A stretch of 64,000 nucleotides of DNA from an uncultured Cellulomonadaceae bacterium. Lineage in GTDB: Bacteria; Actinomycetota; Actinomycetes; Actinomycetales; Cellulomonadaceae. This document shows positions 19,377 through 28,274 of the stretch, piece by piece; position 1 is the first letter of the stretch, and every line of letters begins with the position of its first letter. Made by a program: the position numbers and the translations under genes. The stretch covers positions 1,240,001 to 1,304,000 of the forward strand of contig CANLXM010000001.1 in NCBI GenBank assembly GCA_947495165.1, written 5' to 3'. The notes under the pieces are model-generated. The model saw nothing but the letters and a program-made list of their open reading frames with translations. It did not search any database and was not told the origin of the DNA.

Positions 19377-20908
19377 TGGGCCTCGGGCGCGCTGGCGCGG
19401 TCGCGCTCGTCGGGCTCACCGGGCACGTGGTCCAGGTCGAGGCGCACCTGGCCGCTTCCGTGCCGGGATTCACGCTCATCGGACTTCCGGACGCGGCGCT
19501 CAGCGAGTCGCGCGACCGGGTCCGCGCGGCGGTGACCTCGTCGGGGCTGCGCTGGCCCAACCGCAAGGTGACGGTGAACCTCTCGCCCGCGGCCCTGCCC
19601 AAGCAGGGGTCCGGCTTCGACCTGGCGATCGCGGTCGCGATCCTCGCCGGCGCTGACCTGGTCGACGCCGCCAGTGCCGCGCGCGCCGTGCACCTCGGCG
19701 AGCTGGGCCTCGACGGGCGCGTGCACCCGGTGCGCGGGGTCCTGCCCGCCGTCGCGGCGGCCGTCGCGGCCGGGGTCGAGCGGGTCGTGGTCGCCGAGGC
19801 TGACGCGCCCGAGGCGCGCCTGGTCCGTGGCGCGGACGTCCGCGGCGTCGCGACGCTCGGCGAGCTCGCCCTCGCGTACGGGGCGCAGATCCCGCCGCCG
19901 GCCGAGCTGCCGGCCGTCCCCCGTGGGCCCGTCCGTGCGCCGCGCGTCGAGACCCCCGACCTCGCCGACGTCCTCGGGCAGGGCCCCGCCCGGCAAGCGC
20001 TCGAGGTCGCGGCCGCAGGGGGACACCACCTGCTCATGGTCGGCCCTCCCGGCGCAGGCAAGACCATGCTGGCGACGCGGCTGCCGGGGATCCTGCCCGA
20101 CCTGGGTGAGGACGAGTCCGTCGAGGTCACCGCGCTGCACTCGGTGGCGGGCACGTTCGACCCGAGCGTCGGGCTGATCAGGCGTCCCCCGTTCGAGGGT
20201 CCGCACCACACGGCGACGGCGGCGTCGATCGTGGGTGGCGGCTCCGGTCTGCCACGGCCGGGCGCAGCCTCGCGGGCTCACCGCGGGGTCCTGTTCCTCG
20301 ACGAGGCCCCCGAGTTCGCCGGCCGGGTGCTGCAGACCCTGCGCCAGCCGCTCGAGCAGGGCGAGCTCGTCATCCACCGTGCGGGCGGCGCGGCGCGCTA
20401 CCCCGCCCGGTTCCAGCTCGTCCTCGCGGCCAACCCGTGCCCGTGCGGCCGCGCGGTCGGCAAGGGGATCGACTGCACCTGCTCCTCGCTCGCCCGGCGG
20501 CGGTACTTCGCGCGGCTCGACGGCCCGCTGCTGGACCGCGTCGACCTCCAGGTGGAGGTCGCGCCCGTCCGCCGGGTCGACCTCGCCGACGGCGCGCAGG
20601 GAGAGTCGAGCGCAGCGGTCGCCGCACGGGTGCGGGTCGCCAGGGACGCCCAGGCCGAACGGTTCGCGGGGACGGGCTGGACGACCAACGCGGAAGCGAA
20701 CGGCGGGTGGCTGCGACGGCGCCTGGGTGCGCGCGTCCGGGTGCTGAGCGACCTCGATCGGGCCCTGGACCGCGGACAGCTGACGCTGCGCGGTGCGGAC
20801 CGGGTGCTCAAGGTCGCCTGGACGCTCGCGGACCTGGCAGGTCGCGCGGGCCCCGGGGCCGACGACGTGGCGCGCGCCCTCGCGCTCCGGACGCGGAGCG
20901 GGTCGTGA
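19376..20908 (+). CDS. comM: Mg-chelatase-like ATPase, YifB/ComM family
   Basis: A 510-residue protein. The N-terminal Lon-like (ChlI) domain has GLPDAALSESRDRVRAAV and NLSPAALPKQGSGFDLAIA. The AAA+ domain has Walker A VGPPGAGKTML near residues 222-231 and Walker B VLFLDEAPEF. The C-terminus has the four-Cys-like NPCPCGRAVG. In other bacteria ComM is a helicase that drives branch migration during natural transformation. It lies between yraN and dprA, overlapping both by 1-4 bases, so these form one unit. Confidence 0.93.
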   Translation: MGLGRAGAVALVGLTGHVVQVEAHLAASVPGFTLIGLPDAALSESRDRVRAAVTSSGLRWPNRKVTVNLSPAALPKQGSGFDLAIAVAILAGADLVDAASAARAVHLGELGLDGRVHPVRGVLPAVAAAVAAGVERVVVAEADAPEARLVRGADVRGVATLGELALAYGAQIPPPAELPAVPRGPVRAPRVETPDLADVLGQGPARQALEVAAAGGHHLLMVGPPGAGKTMLATRLPGILPDLGEDESVEVTALHSVAGTFDPSVGLIRRPPFEGPHHTATAASIVGGGSGLPRPGAASRAHRGVLFLDEAPEFAGRVLQTLRQPLEQGELVIHRAGGAARYPARFQLVLAANPCPCGRAVGKGIDCTCSSLARRRYFARLDGPLLDRVDLQVEVAPVRRVDLADGAQGESSAAVAARVRVARDAQAERFAGTGWTTNAEANGGWLRRRLGARVRVLSDLDRALDRGQLTLRGADRVLKVAWTLADLAGRAGPGADDVARALALRTRSGS

Positions 20909-22107
20909 CGGGGCTGCGGTTCGACGCCGGCGACCCGGTGCTGGCCGCAGCCGCATGGAGCCGGCTCGCCGAGCCGGGCGACGCCGTCGCGGGCGCGCTC
21001 GTGCGCTCGGTCGGGGCCGGTGCGGCGCTGGGCTGGCTGGACGCCGCCCAGGACCAGCCTGCTCGCGGCGTCGCCGAGCTGGTGGAGCGGGGCGTCGTGG
21101 CGCCGGGTGCGGCCGCGACGCTCGTGCGGGCCGTGGGCCGCTGGCAGCCACGCCTGGCAGTCCTGGACCCCGCGCGGGAGCTGCGCGTCCTGGGGCGGCT
21201 CGGCGGGCGAGTCGTGCTGCCCGGCTCGCCGGGGTGGCCCGCGAGCCTGGAGGACCTGGGCGACCAGACCCCGTTCTGCCTGTGGGTGCGCGGCGGGCCC
21301 GTGGACGCGGGCGGCGCGGCGATCGTCGGTGCCCGGGCGAGCACCGAGTACGGCAACAAGGTGGCGTCCGACCTGGCGGCCGGCCTCGCCGACCGCGGGG
21401 TGAGCGTCGTCTCTGGTGGCGCGTACGGGATCGACGCCGCCGCGCACCGGGGGGCCCTCGCCGCAGGCGGGGCGTCGGTCGCCGTGCTCGCGGGCGGCGT
21501 GGACCGGCTCTATCCCGCGGGGAACTCCCGGCTCCTCGAAGCCTTGTGCGACCGCGGTGCGGTCGCGAGCGAGGTCCCGCCCGGATCGGTGCCCTCGCGG
21601 GTGCGCTTCCTGCAGCGCAACCGGCTGATCGCCGCCCTGACCGCGGTGACGGTGGTCGTCGAGGCCGCGTGGCGATCCGGCGCGCTCAGCACCGCCGGGC
21701 GGGCCGCCGACCTCCTGCGACCGGTGGGAGCGGTGCCGGGACCGGTGACGTCGGCGGCCTCCGCGGGGTGCCATCGGCTGCTCCGCGAGCAGGGGGCGGT
21801 GTGCGTGACGGACGCCGCGGAGGTGGCGGAGCTCGTGGGCGGCGCGGGTGATCACCTGCCGCCGGCACGCGACGGCGCAGCGCGTCCCGAGGACGGCCTC
21901 GCGGAACGCGAGCGACGACTCCTCGACGCCCTGCCGCTGCGGCGGGGTGCGGGCATCGCCTCGCTGTCTCGCGCGGCCGGGCTGGGCACGCAGGACACGA
22001 CGACGGCCGCCGGGATGCTCGAGCTGGCTGGCCTCGCCGTGCGCGACGCCGACGGGTGGCGGCGCCTGAACAACCCCGCTGGTGGAAACGGGTCAGGGGG
22101 TGCCTGA
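20905..22107 (+). CDS. dprA: DNA processing protein DprA
   Basis: A 400-residue DprA/Smf that loads RecA on incoming single-stranded DNA. The Rossmann domain is clear: IVGARASTEYGNKVASDLA, VVSGGAYGIDAAAHRGAL, VAVLAGGVDRLYPAGN. A C-terminal winged-helix segment follows from about residue 325. GTG start overlaps comM by 4 bases. The pair comM-dprA is the only competence-related signal in the window. Confidence 0.94.
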   Translation: MTGLRFDAGDPVLAAAAWSRLAEPGDAVAGALVRSVGAGAALGWLDAAQDQPARGVAELVERGVVAPGAAATLVRAVGRWQPRLAVLDPARELRVLGRLGGRVVLPGSPGWPASLEDLGDQTPFCLWVRGGPVDAGGAAIVGARASTEYGNKVASDLAAGLADRGVSVVSGGAYGIDAAAHRGALAAGGASVAVLAGGVDRLYPAGNSRLLEALCDRGAVASEVPPGSVPSRVRFLQRNRLIAALTAVTVVVEAAWRSGALSTAGRAADLLRPVGAVPGPVTSAASAGCHRLLREQGAVCVTDAAEVAELVGGAGDHLPPARDGAARPEDGLAERERRLLDALPLRRGAGIASLSRAAGLGTQDTTTAAGMLELAGLAVRDADGWRRLNNPAGGNGSGGA

Positions 22108-22276
22108 CCCAGTTCTGGCGCGGTTCGGCCGCGGCGTATCAGGTCGTCCTGGGTGAGGAAGTCGGCTTTGGCCAGCGCCGACGGCGCGATATTTGCGGCG
22201 AACGGGGGACGAACCGGACATTGGTCACACCAGCCGCACAAGATCGTGCTTGTGAATCCGCTCACGACGCGCCACC

Positions 22277-23218
22277 GTGGTGCCCGTGAGCTCGACATTA
22301 GAGGTTCGTGAGACGACGGAGTGGGGTCCCCACCTCGCTGACTTCGCCGCGCACCTCGACGCCCAGCGCGGGCTGGCGGCTCACACCGTCCGGGCCTACC
22401 GCTCCGACCTGGAGCAGCTGGCCGTGTTCGCGGCCGAGCAGGGCGTGACGAGCGTTGCGGACATCGACCTGACCGTCCTGCGGGGCTGGCTGGGGTCGAT
22501 GACCGAGCGCAACCTGTCCCGCGCGACGATCGCTCGCCGTGGTGCGAGCGCGCGGACGTTCTTCGAGTGGGCCGCGCGCACGGGCCGGGTCTCGACCGAC
22601 CCTGCTGCGCGCCTCGCCAGCCCCCGGGCCGACCGCTCGCTGCCGACCGTGCTGGGCGTGGACAGCGCCGCCCGGCTCATGGAGGCCGCGCGTGAGCGCG
22701 CCGTGAGCGACAACCCGGCGCACCTGCGCGACTGGGCGGCCGTCGAGCTGCTCTACGCGACCGGTATCCGGGTGGGCGAGCTGGTCGGGGTCGACGTCGG
22801 CGACGTGGATCTCGGGCAGCGGATGGTGCGCGTGCTCGGCAAGGGCGCCAAGGAGCGCGTCGTGCCCTTCGGGCAGCCCGCAGGACGGGCGCTGGACGCC
22901 TGGCTGACGCGCGGCAGGCACGTGCTCACCTCCCGGCTGACCGACGACGCCCTGCTCCTCGGGTCTCGCGGCCAGCGCTGGGGACAGCGCCAGGTGCGCG
23001 AGGTCGTGCACGACCTCGCGCGGCTCGCGGACGTCGAGGACATCGCCCCGCACGGTCTGCGCCACAGCGCGGCGACCCATCTCCTCGCGGGAGGCTCCGA
23101 CCTCCGTGGCGTCCAGGAGGTCCTCGGCCACGCCACCCTCGCGACGACCCAGAAGTACACCCACGTCAGCGCCGAGCGGCTCCGCTCGTCGTACGAGCTC
23201 GCGCACCCCCGTGCGTGA
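22277..23218 (+). CDS. xerC: Tyrosine recombinase XerC
   Basis: A 313-residue site-specific recombinase that resolves chromosome dimers at dif with XerD and FtsK. The N-terminal SAM-like DNA-binding domain is followed by a catalytic domain with Arg in TGIRVGEL, Lys in GKGAKERVV, HGLRHSAATHLL (His and Arg), LGHATLATTQKYTHV (His and the nucleophile Tyr). Start is GTG 22277, with in-frame alternatives a few codons on. The 169-base gap before it is less GC-rich than its surroundings and holds no gene I can support. Confidence 0.93.
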   Translation: MVPVSSTLEVRETTEWGPHLADFAAHLDAQRGLAAHTVRAYRSDLEQLAVFAAEQGVTSVADIDLTVLRGWLGSMTERNLSRATIARRGASARTFFEWAARTGRVSTDPAARLASPRADRSLPTVLGVDSAARLMEAARERAVSDNPAHLRDWAAVELLYATGIRVGELVGVDVGDVDLGQRMVRVLGKGAKERVVPFGQPAGRALDAWLTRGRHVLTSRLTDDALLLGSRGQRWGQRQVREVVHDLARLADVEDIAPHGLRHSAATHLLAGGSDLRGVQEVLGHATLATTQKYTHVSAERLRSSYELAHPRA

Positions 23219-23237
23219 GGCGAGAGAAGGTCTGAGC

Positions 23238-24083
23238 ATGCTGCCAGCCCCCAGCCCCGCCGTCGATGCCGGTCGCGCGTCCGGCTTCCGGCCTCGCCTC
23301 GTGACGGACGAGGTCGACGCCGCCGAGCTCGTCCGCGAGGCGTGGCACGACTACAAGGCCCACGGCAGCGCAGCACGGCGCGAGCAGCTGATCCTGCACT
23401 ACGCGCCGCTGGTCACCATGGTCGCGTCACGGGTGGCGATGCGGCTGCCCAGCTCGGTCGAGCATGCCGACCTGGTCTCCTACGGGATGTTCGGGCTCAT
23501 CGACGCGATCGACAAGTTCGAGATCGACCGCGAGATCAAGTTCGAGACCTACGCCTCCTCGCGCATCCGCGGAGCGATCATCGACGAGCTCCGGTCGATC
23601 GACTGGGTCCCGCGCTCGGTGCGGACCAAGGCGCGTGCCATCGACCAGGCGTACGCCGAGCTCGAGGGCCACCTGCATCGGACGCCGACCGACGCCGAGG
23701 TCGCCGCGTGGATCGGGATGCCGCTGGCCGAGGTCCGCGCGATCACGACCCAGCTGTCGAACGCCAACGTCGTCGCGCTCGACGAGCTGCTCGCCGTCGG
23801 CGCCGAGCGTGCGGACACCGTCTCGGCCGTCGACCCGCAGGGTCCGCGCGAGGTCGACCCGGCTCGGACGTTCGAGGCGAAGGAGACCAAGTACCTCCTC
23901 GCCCGTGCGATCGGCCAGCTGGGCGACCGCGAGAAGATGGTGCTCACGCTCTACTACTTCGAGAACATGACCCTCGCCGAGATCGGGACCGTGCTGGGCG
24001 TGACCGAGTCGCGGATCTCGCAGATGCACACCGCGGCGATGGCGCGTCTGCGCGCGCTGCTCGTCGCGAGCGAGCAGGCCTGA
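23238..24083 (+). CDS. Alternative sigma factor, FliA/WhiG type
   Basis: A 281-residue sigma-70 family protein. It has region 2 (YAPLVTMVASRVAMRLPSSV, DLVSYGMFGLIDAIDKFE, KFETYASSRIRGAIIDELR), SIDWVPRSVR at the 2-3 border, and region 4 helix-turn-helix (MTLAEIGTVLGVTESRISQM). The RSIDWVPRSVR block is typical of FliA/WhiG, which control flagellar genes in motile actinobacteria and spore development in Streptomyces. ATG 23238 follows AGAAGG by 7 bases. I find no FliA-type promoter in this window, so its regulon lies elsewhere. It is convergent with the LytM gene, 2 bases apart. Confidence 0.9.
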   Translation: MLPAPSPAVDAGRASGFRPRLVTDEVDAAELVREAWHDYKAHGSAARREQLILHYAPLVTMVASRVAMRLPSSVEHADLVSYGMFGLIDAIDKFEIDREIKFETYASSRIRGAIIDELRSIDWVPRSVRTKARAIDQAYAELEGHLHRTPTDAEVAAWIGMPLAEVRAITTQLSNANVVALDELLAVGAERADTVSAVDPQGPREVDPARTFEAKETKYLLARAIGQLGDREKMVLTLYYFENMTLAEIGTVLGVTESRISQMHTAAMARLRALLVASEQA

Positions 24084-24085
24084 CC

Positions 24086-24589
24086 TCACCGCCTCAGGGG
24101 CAGCAGCACGATCTGCACACCCTCGAGCAGGAGCGCCGGGTCCAGGTAGTCGTCGCCCACCCGCACGCCCCAGTGCACGCACGTGCCCGGCGCGCAGTGG
24201 CCCGGCTGGGGGCCGACCGTCCCGAGGGCATCGCCGCGCGCGACCTGCGTGCCCACCGAGACCGTCGCGGTCACCGGTTCGAGCGTGCTGCGCGATCCGT
24301 CCGCGTGCGCGACCACGACCACGGGGCGGTCGACCACAGTGCCGGCGAACGCCACGACGCCGTCACGGGGGGCCCTGACCGTGTCGAGGGCGCGCGCGTC
24401 CAGGTCGATGCCGCGGTGACCGGCGAGCCAGCGCTCCTCGGGTCGGTGGAAGGGCGCAGCGACGCGGCCCGGGACCGGGGGAGCCCAGGGGTGGGCGGGC
24501 GGCGCGGCGCCGGCGGTGAGCACGAGCAGCGCGAGCGAGAGCACGAGCCGAGCGGCTCGCAGCGGGTGCGTGGCGGACTGGAGAGGCAC
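24086..24589 (-). CDS. Secreted LytM/M23-type protein, possibly inactive
   Basis: A 167-residue protein with an N-terminal signal-like hydrophobic segment (ARLVLSLALLVLTAGAA). The M23 beta-roll has HRGIDLDA (His and Asp ligands) and, at the usual HxH site, GTCVHWGV, where the first His is Cys. Active M23 enzymes cut peptidoglycan peptides; this substitution is common in actinobacterial relatives and may mean loss of activity or a regulatory role. Start placed at GTG 24589; the frame is open to 24742, but the upstream part has no signal-peptide character and overlaps the rpsB promoter. Confidence 0.8.
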   Translation of the reverse strand: MPLQSATHPLRAARLVLSLALLVLTAGAAPPAHPWAPPVPGRVAAPFHRPEERWLAGHRGIDLDARALDTVRAPRDGVVAFAGTVVDRPVVVVAHADGSRSTLEPVTATVSVGTQVARGDALGTVGPQPGHCAPGTCVHWGVRVGDDYLDPALLLEGVQIVLLPLRR

Positions 24590-24951
24590 GAGCTCAGCCT
24601 GGGCGGTTCGCAGGCAGCCGTGCCGGGGCAGCCTCGATCTGGGGGTGCGGGGGCGGGCGGTGGGGCCTGGGGAGGGCGGTGGGCCGATCGACCAGCGGCG
24701 TCCGGTAGACTGGTCGGTGCGCTGGCCGTGTGCCAGTGACATCGCGTGCCCTCACCTCGCACCTGGGAAGTCGACCAGGCGCAGGTCAGTGCCTGCACAG
24801 GTCCGGGTCAGACCCGGCGCCGGCCAAGCAGGGCACCAGGGGGACGACCTCGCCGAGGGCGTCCCGAGAACCTCAGAGAAGCAAGCGGCCCCCGGGTCGC
24901 CCGACACCCGCACGGACAGGCTCGCTGCCGCCGTGCCAGAAAGGTTGTGCC
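24590..24951 (+). promoter_or_regulatory. rpsB promoter region and long structured leader
   Basis: This 362-base gap has no gene. TAGACT at 24706-24711 is a probable -10, predicting a leader of about 235 nt. The -10 sits inside a dyad, CGACCAG (24689-24695) and CTGGTCG (24710-24716), and CGACCAG recurs at 24772-24778. The leader holds several hairpins. They are CTGGC/GCCAG (24722-24736), GCAGG/CCTGC (24781-24796), CCGGG/CCCGG (24803-24817) and a long one, GGGACG-A-CCTC/GAGG-G-CGTCCC (24841-24865). The ribosome binding site is AGAAAGG, 8 bases before the ATG. A leader this long and structured suggests control by S2 or attenuation. Confidence 0.55.
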
Positions 24952-25890
24952 ATGGCCGTCGTGACCATGCGCCAGCTCCTCGACAGCGGAGTCCACTTCG
25001 GACACCAGACGCGTCGCTGGAACCCCAAGATGAAGCGCTTCATCTTCACCGAGCGCAACGGCATCTACATCGTCGACCTGCAGCAGTCGCTGTCCTACAT
25101 CGACACCGCGTACGACTTCGTCAAGCAGACCGTGGCGCACGGGGGCACCGTCCTCTTCGTCGGCACGAAGAAGCAGGCGCAGGAGCCCGTCGCCGAGCAG
25201 GCCGCGCGCGTCGGCATGCCGTACGTGAACCACCGCTGGCTCGGTGGCATGCTCACGAACTTCGGCACCGTGCACAAGCGCCTCCAGCGCATGAAGGAGC
25301 TCGAGCAGATCGACTTCGACGACGTCGCGGGCTCGTCCCTGACGAAGAAGGAGCTGCTCGTCCTGCGTCGCGAGAAGGACAAGCTCGTGCGCACCCTCGG
25401 TGGCATCCGTGAGATGTCCAAGGTGCCCTCGGCGGTCTGGATCGTCGACACGAACAAGGAGCACCTCGCGGTCGACGAGGCACGCAAGCTGCACATCCCG
25501 ATCGTCGCGATCCTCGACACGAACTGCGACCCCGACGTCGTCGACTACAAGATCCCGGGCAACGACGACGCGATCCGCGCCGTCTCGCTGCTGACCCGCG
25601 TGATCGCCGACGCCGTCGCCGACGGCCTCATGGCGCGTTCGGCCGGCAAGTCGGGCCAGACCGCCGACGCCGCCGCCGAGCCGCTGGCCGAGTGGGAGCG
25701 CGAGCTCCTCGCCGGTGCCGAGGCTCCGGCTGCTGAGGCCCCCGCCGCTGAGGCTCCGGCTGCTGAGGCCCCCGCGGCCGACGCTCCGGCCGCTGAGGCC
25801 GCTGCCGCTGACGCTCCGGCTGCCGAGGCTCCGGCCGCTGAGGCGCCCGCCGCGGACGCTGCTCCCGAGGCGACCACGCCGTCCGAGTGA
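24952..25890 (+). CDS. rpsB: 30S ribosomal protein S2
   Basis: A 312-residue S2. The core ([64 protein letters not shown]) ends near residue 245. The remaining tail is a low-complexity run of APAAE and APAAD repeats (bases about 25715-25870), ending TTPSE. ATG 24952 is supported by the conserved N-terminus; upstream in-frame codons belong to the leader. First gene of rpsB-tsf-pyrH-frr. Confidence 0.97.
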   Translation: MAVVTMRQLLDSGVHFGHQTRRWNPKMKRFIFTERNGIYIVDLQQSLSYIDTAYDFVKQTVAHGGTVLFVGTKKQAQEPVAEQAARVGMPYVNHRWLGGMLTNFGTVHKRLQRMKELEQIDFDDVAGSSLTKKELLVLRREKDKLVRTLGGIREMSKVPSAVWIVDTNKEHLAVDEARKLHIPIVAILDTNCDPDVVDYKIPGNDDAIRAVSLLTRVIADAVADGLMARSAGKSGQTADAAAEPLAEWERELLAGAEAPAAEAPAAEAPAAEAPAADAPAAEAAAADAPAAEAPAAEAPAADAAPEATTPSE

Positions 25891-25897
25891 TGACACT

Positions 25898-25923
25898 GGC
25901 CGGGCGGGGAGACCCGCCCGGCC
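25898..25923 (+). terminator. Hairpin between rpsB and tsf
   Basis: A perfect 11-bp stem (GGCCGGGCGGG and its complement) with a GAGA loop, followed by TTCGC. It lies 8 bases after the rpsB stop and 46 bases before tsf. Short of Us, so it may only partly terminate. Confidence 0.6.
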
Positions 25924-25968
25924 TTCGCACGCCCACCACACACTTCTGCACAGGTAAGGGAACCCACC

Positions 25969-26808
25969 ATGGCGAACTACACCGCCGCTGACATCAAGGC
26001 CCTGCGCGAGCGCACCGGCGCTGGCATGCTCGACGTCAAGAAGGCGCTCGACGAGGCCGACGGCAACGCCGACAAGGCGCTCGAGATCATCCGCGTGAAG
26101 GGGCTCAAGGGCGTCAGCAAGCGTGAGGGCCGTGCGACCTCGGAGGGCCTCGTCGCCCTCCAGATCGTCCCGTCCGCCGAGGGTGAGACCGGCACCGTCA
26201 TCGAGCTCAACTGCGAGACCGACTTCGTCGCCAAGAACGACAAGTTCATCGCGCTGTCCGAGCAGGTCCTGGCGGCTGTCGTGGCCGCTGGCGCGACCGA
26301 CGTCGACGCGGCCCAGACCGCTCCGGTCGACGGCCAGACGGTCTCTGAGCTCATCGTCGAGAAGTCGGCCGAGCTCGGTGAGAAGATCGCCCTGCGTCGC
26401 GTCGCCGTCGTCTCGGGCGAGAAGGTCACGGGCTACCTGCACCGCACCGCCAAGGACCTGCCGCCGTCGATCGGCGTGCTCGTCGCGACGGACGCCGCCG
26501 GTGCGGCCGCGGGCAAGGACGTCGCCCAGCACGTCGCCGCGATCGCGCCGACGTACCTCTCCCGCGAGGACGTCCCCGCCGAGACGGTCGAGAGCGAGCG
26601 CCGCATCGCCGAGGAGACCACGCGCAACGAGGGCAAGCCCGAGGCCGCGCTGCCGAAGATCATCGAGGCTCGCCTCGGTGGCTTCTTCAAGGACGTCGTG
26701 CTGCTCGACCAGCCCCTCGCCAAGGACCCGAAGAAGACGGTCAGGCAGGCCGTGGCCGAGGCCGGCGGCGTCGTGACGTCGTTCGTCCGGTTCCGCGTCG
26801 GTTCCTGA
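25969..26808 (+). CDS. tsf: Elongation factor Ts
   Basis: A 279-residue EF-Ts, the nucleotide exchange factor of EF-Tu. N-terminal domain ADIKALRERTGAGMLDVKKALDEADGN, then the core ELNCETDFVAKND. ATG 25969 with AAGGGA 7 bases upstream. Length and motifs are standard. Confidence 0.97.
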   Translation: MANYTAADIKALRERTGAGMLDVKKALDEADGNADKALEIIRVKGLKGVSKREGRATSEGLVALQIVPSAEGETGTVIELNCETDFVAKNDKFIALSEQVLAAVVAAGATDVDAAQTAPVDGQTVSELIVEKSAELGEKIALRRVAVVSGEKVTGYLHRTAKDLPPSIGVLVATDAAGAAAGKDVAQHVAAIAPTYLSREDVPAETVESERRIAEETTRNEGKPEAALPKIIEARLGGFFKDVVLLDQPLAKDPKKTVRQAVAEAGGVVTSFVRFRVGS

Positions 26809-26818
26809 CTCCTCCCGT

Positions 26819-26858
26819 GCGCCGTTGGTCCAGCCCTCGCGGGCGGGACCAACGGCGC
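26819..26858 (+). terminator. Hairpin between tsf and pyrH
   Basis: A perfect 13-bp stem (GCGCCGTTGGTCC and its complement) with a 14-nt loop, starting 11 bases after the tsf stop and followed by TCGTG rather than a T run. It may stabilise or partly end the rpsB-tsf message. Confidence 0.5.
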
Positions 26859-26918
26859 TCGTGCAGGTAGCCCCGCCCTGCGAGCCCGAAGCTCTCGTCG
26901 ACCGAAGGAGCCCCACCC

Positions 26919-27650
26919 ATGACCGCTGACACCACGAAGCCGACCCGACGCCGCGTCCTGCTCAAGCTCTCGGGCGAGACCTTCGGCGGGGGACAGATCG
27001 GCCTGGCTCCCGACGTCGTGCAGCGCGTCTCGGCGGAGATCGCGCAGGCTGTCGCCCAGGGCGTCGAGGTCGCGATCGTGGTCGGCGGAGGCAACTTCTT
27101 CCGCGGGGCCGAGCTCTCGCAGCGCGGTCTCGACCGTGCCCGCGCCGACTACATGGGCATGCTCGGCACCGTGATGAACTGCCTCGCGCTGCAGGACTTC
27201 CTGGAGCAGGCCGGGGTGTCCACGCGGGTGCAGACGGCGATCACCATGGGCCAGGTCGCCGAGCCGTACATCCCGCTGCGGGCGATCCGCCACCTCGAGA
27301 AGGGGCGCGTCGTGATCTTCGGCGCGGGCGCCGGCATGCCGTACTTCTCGACCGACACCGTCGCCGTGCAGCGCTCGCTCGAGACTCACTGCGACGAGGT
27401 CCTCATGGGCAAGAACGGCGTCGACGGCGTCTACACGGCCGATCCCCACCTGGACCCGACCGCGCGGAAGCTCGACGTCCTGACGTACGGCGACGCCCTC
27501 CAGCAGGGCCTGCGCGTGGTGGACGCGACCGCGTTCAGCCTCTGCATGGACAATGGGGTGCAGATGCGGGTGTTCGGCATGGGGGAGCCCGGCAACGTCA
27601 CGCGGGCGCTCCTCGGCGAGAACATCGGCACGGTCGTCACCGCGGACTGA
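26919..27650 (+). CDS. pyrH: Uridylate kinase
   Basis: A 243-residue UMP kinase of the amino-acid-kinase fold. Signs: [73 protein letters not shown]. It makes UDP from UMP. ATG 26919 follows GAAGGAG. Its place between tsf and frr is standard. Confidence 0.96.
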   Translation: MTADTTKPTRRRVLLKLSGETFGGGQIGLAPDVVQRVSAEIAQAVAQGVEVAIVVGGGNFFRGAELSQRGLDRARADYMGMLGTVMNCLALQDFLEQAGVSTRVQTAITMGQVAEPYIPLRAIRHLEKGRVVIFGAGAGMPYFSTDTVAVQRSLETHCDEVLMGKNGVDGVYTADPHLDPTARKLDVLTYGDALQQGLRVVDATAFSLCMDNGVQMRVFGMGEPGNVTRALLGENIGTVVTAD

Positions 27651-27716
27651 CGCCCGCGCCACCGTGAGAGCCGCCCACCGTTCGGTGCGCGGCGAGGAAC
27701 TGATGAAGGAGCACGC

Positions 27717-28274
27717 GTGATCGACGAGACCCTCCTCGAAGCCGAGGACAAGATGGACAAGGCCGTCGCGGTCGCCAAGGAGGACTTCTCGGCGATCCGT
27801 ACCGGACGGGCGAACGCCGCGATGTTCTCGAAGGTCTTCGTCGACTACTACGGCAGCCCGACCCCGCTGCAGCAGCTCGCGTCGTTCAACGTGACCGAGG
27901 CTCGCACCGTGCTGATCTCCCCGTTCGACAAGACCGCGATGACCGCGATCGAGAGGGCGCTGCGCGACTCCGACCTCGGGGTGAACCCCGCCAACGACGG
28001 CAACGTGATCCGCGTGGTCCTCCCGGCGCTCACCGAGGAGCGGCGCCGCGACTACGTCAAGCTCGCGAAGACGAAGGCCGAGGACGCACGCGTGTCCATC
28101 CGTGCCGTCCGCCGCAAGGCCAAGGACCTCATCGACCGTGCCGTGAAGGACGGCGACGCCGGGGAGGACGAGGGCACGCGTGCCGAGAAGGAGCTCGACG
28201 CCGTGACGAAGCGGCACACCGACGCGGTCGACCAGCTCCTGGCGGCGAAGGAAGCCGAGCTGCTCGAGATCTGA
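27717..28274 (+). CDS. frr: Ribosome recycling factor
   Basis: A 185-residue RRF that splits post-termination ribosomes with EF-G. Signs: [55 protein letters not shown] start with AAGGAG 7 bases before. Overlaps cdsA by one base. Confidence 0.97.
   Translation: MIDETLLEAEDKMDKAVAVAKEDFSAIRTGRANAAMFSKVFVDYYGSPTPLQQLASFNVTEARTVLISPFDKTAMTAIERALRDSDLGVNPANDGNVIRVVLPALTEERRRDYVKLAKTKAEDARVSIRAVRRKAKDLIDRAVKDGDAGEDEGTRAEKELDAVTKRHTDAVDQLLAAKEAELLEI

Noticed and set aside
19376-22107. comM-dprA as evidence of a full competence system
   Set aside because: Both genes are conserved in non-competent bacteria, and no comEA/EC genes are present in the window.
22108-22276. Less GC-rich gap before xerC as a possible gene remnant
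   Set aside because: No frame or similarity to a known protein could be seen; may only be a promoter region.
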